Positions 5,957 to 6,255 of a stretch of DNA of 6,255 nucleotides are shown one piece after another. The stretch's first letter is position 1. Every line of letters starts with the position of its first letter. The DNA comes from Deltaproteobacteria bacterium (GTDB lineage Bacteria > Desulfobacterota > Syntrophia > Syntrophales > UBA2210): NCBI GenBank assembly GCA_016934695.1, contig JAFGSH010000245.1, positions 1-6,255 on the forward strand, in the 5' to 3' direction. The translations under genes and the position numbers were made by a program. Under the pieces are notes generated by a model. It saw nothing but the letters and a program-made list of their open reading frames with translations. It had not been told where the DNA came from and ran no database searches.

Positions 5957-6255
5957 ATGGATAAGAAATTTTCATTTTTTATTATTGATGACGACCTCCC
6001 GTTCACCCAAGCGCTCACCGAAGCCCTGATATCGGAGGGACACACGGTACAGAGCGGGAGCGCCGGGAGAGATACCCTGTCCGCGATTGTGGCGAGCCGG
6101 CCCTCCTGCATCATCGTGGACGCAGCGGATTCCGGCAGGGATGATCATGCAATCATACGGCATCTGCGGGGGATTCATAACCTGCAGGATACCAAGATAG
6201 TCGCCCTGTGGACAGAGGAGTCGGCTCGACTCGGTCGCGATGTGCTCGCCGCCGG
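5957..6255 (+). CDS. Response regulator, N-terminal receiver domain (cut by the window end)
   Basis: An open frame from the ATG at 5957 to the end of the window, 99 complete codons. The start is typical of CheY-like receivers: FSFFIIDDDLPFTQALTEALISEGHTV (5-31), with the acidic pocket at Asp11-Asp12-Asp13. The candidate phospho-acceptor is Asp55 in CIIVDAADSG (codon 6119-6121), followed by the strand KIVALWTEES (80-89), where Thr86 fits the conserved Thr/Ser position, and then AAG, as in helix 4. The usual Met-Pro pair after the phospho-acceptor is missing (Ala-Ala-Asp-Ser instead), so it is a divergent receiver. The output domain is not visible and could be DNA-binding, a diguanylate cyclase or something else. 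The RBS is weak (GGAAA at 5948-5952). It probably belongs to a separate unit from the nuclease. Confidence 0.75.
   Translation, partial: MDKKFSFFIIDDDLPFTQALTEALISEGHTVQSGSAGRDTLSAIVASRPSCIIVDAADSGRDDHAIIRHLRGIHNLQDTKIVALWTEESARLGRDVLAA

Overview
The window is a gene-dense, GC-rich bacterial segment. Every supported gene reads left to right, and there are no tRNAs, rRNAs, insertion sequences or CRISPR arrays. The mix points to an anaerobic or facultatively anaerobic bacterium: an acyl-CoA ligase, a stand-alone GDP-mannose pyrophosphorylase, an iron-sulfur-flavoprotein-like reductase, a compact metallo-beta-lactamase (MBL)-fold hydrolase and a Geobacter-style cytosolic TPR protein. My best guess is Desulfobacterota (the former Deltaproteobacteria), Desulfuromonadales or Syntrophales-like. 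This is inference from protein style only; no marker gene is present.

Layout: (1) 1-816 is the C-terminal half of an AMP-forming acyl-CoA synthetase whose start lies upstream of the window. (2) 817-996 is intergenic and holds a plausible sigma70-type promoter (TTGACT/TAGTAT) and the leader of the next unit. (3) 997-5824 looks like one six-gene transcription unit: mannose-1-phosphate guanylyltransferase, a SemiSWEET sugar transporter (overlapping by 4 nt, GTGA), a flavodoxin-fold Fe-S flavoprotein-like oxidoreductase, an MBL-fold hydrolase of the COG1237 type, a TPR-repeat protein, and an Xni/ExoIX-type 5'-3' nuclease homologue. Gaps are -4, 13, 60, 17 and 26 nt, and most genes have a good Shine-Dalgarno sequence. 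(4) 5825-5956 is a visibly AT-rich intergenic region. (5) 5957-6255 is the N-terminal receiver domain of a response regulator cut by the window end.

How the genes work together: guanylyltransferase and SemiSWEET form a sensible translationally coupled pair (sugar movement plus GDP-mannose supply for polysaccharide or glycoconjugate synthesis). The flavoprotein and MBL genes are a redox/hydrolase pair with no obvious shared substrate. The TPR and Xni-like genes are linked only by position. I see no recognisable defence, toxin-antitoxin, biosynthetic or mobile system. The points most worth a second look are the Xni-type nuclease that has lost the second metal site, the guanylyltransferase-SemiSWEET overlap, and the unusual composition of the operon.
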